Positions 62,094 to 64,000 of a DNA stretch of 64,000 bases are shown in pieces. Each line of letters opens with the position of its first letter. Position 1 is the first letter of the stretch. A model generated the notes under the pieces. That model ran no database searches. It had not been told where the DNA came from and was given only the letters and a program-made list of their open reading frames with translations. Both the position numbers and the translations under genes were made by a program. Source of the DNA: Metopolophium dirhodum (Eukaryota > Arthropoda > Insecta > Hemiptera > Aphididae); the NCBI RefSeq assembly GCF_019925205.1, contig NC_083568.1, positions 13,080,393-13,144,392 of the forward strand, written 5' to 3'.

Positions 62094-63036
62094 GTAATGC
62101 GCCAGTCAGACGTGACACACGGTGTATCATTTGGTTCACGACGCAGCCGATCGGATTGTGGTCGGAACTTCGACAAACATCAGAGGATGTAAGAGTTGAG
62201 TTATTGCGCAAGTGTGTCCGTTACAAAAGCATGCACCCCAAACAACACACTACGTCAAAAAAAAAAATACTTGTACTTCCTAAACTATATATAATATGTG
62301 TGAATAAGTACATATTATATTCTATTACCTATTTGTACCACTACATAGACATACATATACTACCCCTACCATATAGCTTAAAGGCTATATTGTATCGTAT
62401 ATAAATACATGTAATATATTGTTAATTATTATAAGCTAATTACAAAACACGATATACAGTTCAGGATCGTAGGTAACAAGAAGTACAATTAAAATTTCCC
62501 GAAATAGTATAATAGGTTTAGGAATTAGGACATTGATATATAAACTCAAATAAATAATAACATGTTATCCACTGATTATATGGTTCGAAATATTATAATT
62601 TTTGTGCTCTCGGGTTTCTATTACACAATTAGGGAAATGTAAGGTAGTAATATTTGGTCTAAAGTTTAAACGGGACCCTGAAATTGTTCCAAATAGGTTA
62701 AGTTATTTTTTTAATTAGCTCAAACGGTCCGGCAAAGCAGAAAGAAGGATTGCAAGTGGACTGATATGTGACTTGATGACCTTGCTCAAATTGATAATAT
62801 AATACAAGACCTAATACTTTAAAAATTACAAATAATTTATAATAATAGGTGTCCAATCAGATATAGAAGGAAAAAATAGTTATAGGTATACTTAAGTATT
62901 TAAAACGCCGTACAATAGTACAGTTTATGTTCATCCAATCATAACGAAAACCATAATATTCTTATATAGGTATAATGCGACTGTAACTAAACTTACATTT
63001 CATGTAACATGTTATATTATCTATAACGGTCTATGA

Positions 63037-64000
63037 CAGGGATGGCAAATCCATCTCGGGCACGCGAAAAGATTTTGTGGGCACTTGAAAATTTTTACTA
63101 TTATATAATATATAATAATTATATAGTATTATAGTTTATAGGTAATAGGTAAAAATATTTTGAGCATACGGCTTTTATCGGTCATTAACGATTATTCTTA
63201 TCTGTAGATAAAATAATAATACCTATATATTATCTATATGATATTGCGTTTAGTATGTTATTTTATATTTACGTACGTTTATTGAGAGTAATAAACCTAC
63301 CTCAGTAAACACTAATCAGTACAAATACGTCTGTCAATTTGTAAGTGCGTCGTGCGTGTTTCGTGTGCGATTATTATATTTTATTTAACATTATTTAATA
63401 TGTCTGTACCAAAAAAAAGAAAAATTAGTGAATTAAATGTTAGTAGTTGTAGCAGACAATTTCAAAATTCATGGACTTTTTTTTACAATGCCAATAACAT
63501 TGCCATTAGAAAAACTCAACTTAAAAGTGTTAGAATGGTTGAATTTAGATGATTTTGAAATGCAGCTTGTAGATTTTTAGTCGAGTACCATATGGAAAGA
63601 AAAATTCGTTATACTGAGAAATGATTTAGAAGAAATTCAGCGTGATAGGGCGATAGGCAAATCGGTCGTAAACATAGGGGACAAGATTTTGAAAGTGTGG
63701 AATGAAATTCCAAAAGATTATTCCACTTTAAAAATAGTAGCATTAGCTGTTTTGTCTATTTTTTCTTCAACTTATTCATGCGAGTCACTATTTTCAGAAA
63801 TGAATTTTATAAAATCTGATTTAAGAAACCGACTAACTGATGAATGCAGTGCCGCATGTACTTTATTAAAAGTTACTAATTATAAACCAAATATCAATAA
63901 ATTGGCATCAAGTGTTCAACAACAAAAATCACATCAAAATAAATGATTAACAAAGCAATATTATTATAATTATTATTATTATTAATTATTATTATGTACC
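63037..64000 (+). mobile_element. hAT-superfamily transposon, internally deleted, cut by window end
   Basis: Begins CAGGGATGGCAAATCC, a typical hAT terminal sequence, after a possible 8-bp duplication GTCTATGA (63029-63036). It carries transposase N- and C-terminal remnants (63400-63946). The right terminal repeat lies beyond the window, so the duplication cannot be checked. Confidence 0.65.
63400..63946 (+). pseudogene. hAT transposase pseudogene (BED-type/GTF2IRD2-like family)
   Basis: An N-terminal piece (63400-63552, MSVPKKRKISELNVSS...) is followed, in another frame, by the C-terminal end. From 63488 the frame reads LNLDDFEMQLVDF, then a TAG at 63578-63580, then SSTIWKEKFVILRNDLEEIQ, and later VWNEIPKDYSTLK and SCESLFSEMNFIKSDLRNRL to a stop at 63946. 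The last part is the hAT dimerisation region (family signature LxSIFxSTYxCExLFSxMNxIKSxLRNRL). The central catalytic region is missing, so most of the protein was deleted. The frame change falls at a T homopolymer near 63478. It is not a functional transposase. Confidence 0.8.

Noticed and set aside
1..64000. tRNA, rRNA, spliceosomal snRNA and CRISPR arrays
   Set aside because: No tRNA T-loop/D-loop pairs, rRNA cores, U1/U2/U6 signatures or regularly spaced repeats were seen by eye; CRISPR is not expected in an animal nuclear genome.

Overview
The window is AT-rich animal nuclear DNA with long introns, many microsatellites and small DNA transposons. It most likely comes from a hemipteran insect, probably an aphid. 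The evidence is an insect-type CASK gene, a short block of the insect telomere motif (CCTAA)n at 62068-62093, and repeat families that I recall (not searched) as aphid-like. Coding content is very sparse.

The one clear gene is CASK (the calcium/calmodulin-dependent serine kinase-like MAGUK; Lin-2/Caki orthologue), on the minus strand at 1-6291. I assembled its exons by hand from phase-compatible splice sites. They encode the end of the L27-to-PDZ linker, the PDZ domain, the SH3 domain, the basic HOOK region and almost all of the guanylate-kinase-like (GK) domain. The last residues lie beyond position 1. Two small in-frame exons (42 nt at 2310-2351 and 30 nt at 3497-3526) and a pair of donors 6 nt apart (3902/3908) suggest alternative splicing in the PDZ-SH3 and SH3-GK linkers.

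Upstream of 6291 I found no exon for the CASK kinase or L27 domains anywhere in the window. The next convincing minus-strand coding piece is a CpG-rich, His/Gln/Pro-rich open frame at 45187-45546. It ends at a phase-0 donor that could join the phase-0 acceptor at 6291. I infer, without proof, that it is the first coding exon of a short CASK isoform lacking the kinase and L27 domains, like the short form I recall in flies. The intervening 39 kb would be one intron, and the full-length promoter and kinase exons would lie beyond 64000.

By region: 1-6.3 kb, CASK 3' exons with a hAT-type MITE in one intron; 6.3-45.2 kb, putative giant intron with GC-richer islands (8.6-9.2, 14.1-14.5, 17.6-17.9, 27.0-28.1, 38.1-39.1 and 43-44.5 kb), three copies of a GTGATTCACC-type element and a foldback element carrying a nested MITE; 45.2-46.1 kb, CpG island with the putative alternative first exon; 46.4-60 kb, a fourth GTGATTCACC copy and several degenerate repeats; 60-64 kb, a possible orphan exon, the telomere-like block and an internally deleted hAT transposase pseudogene running off the end.
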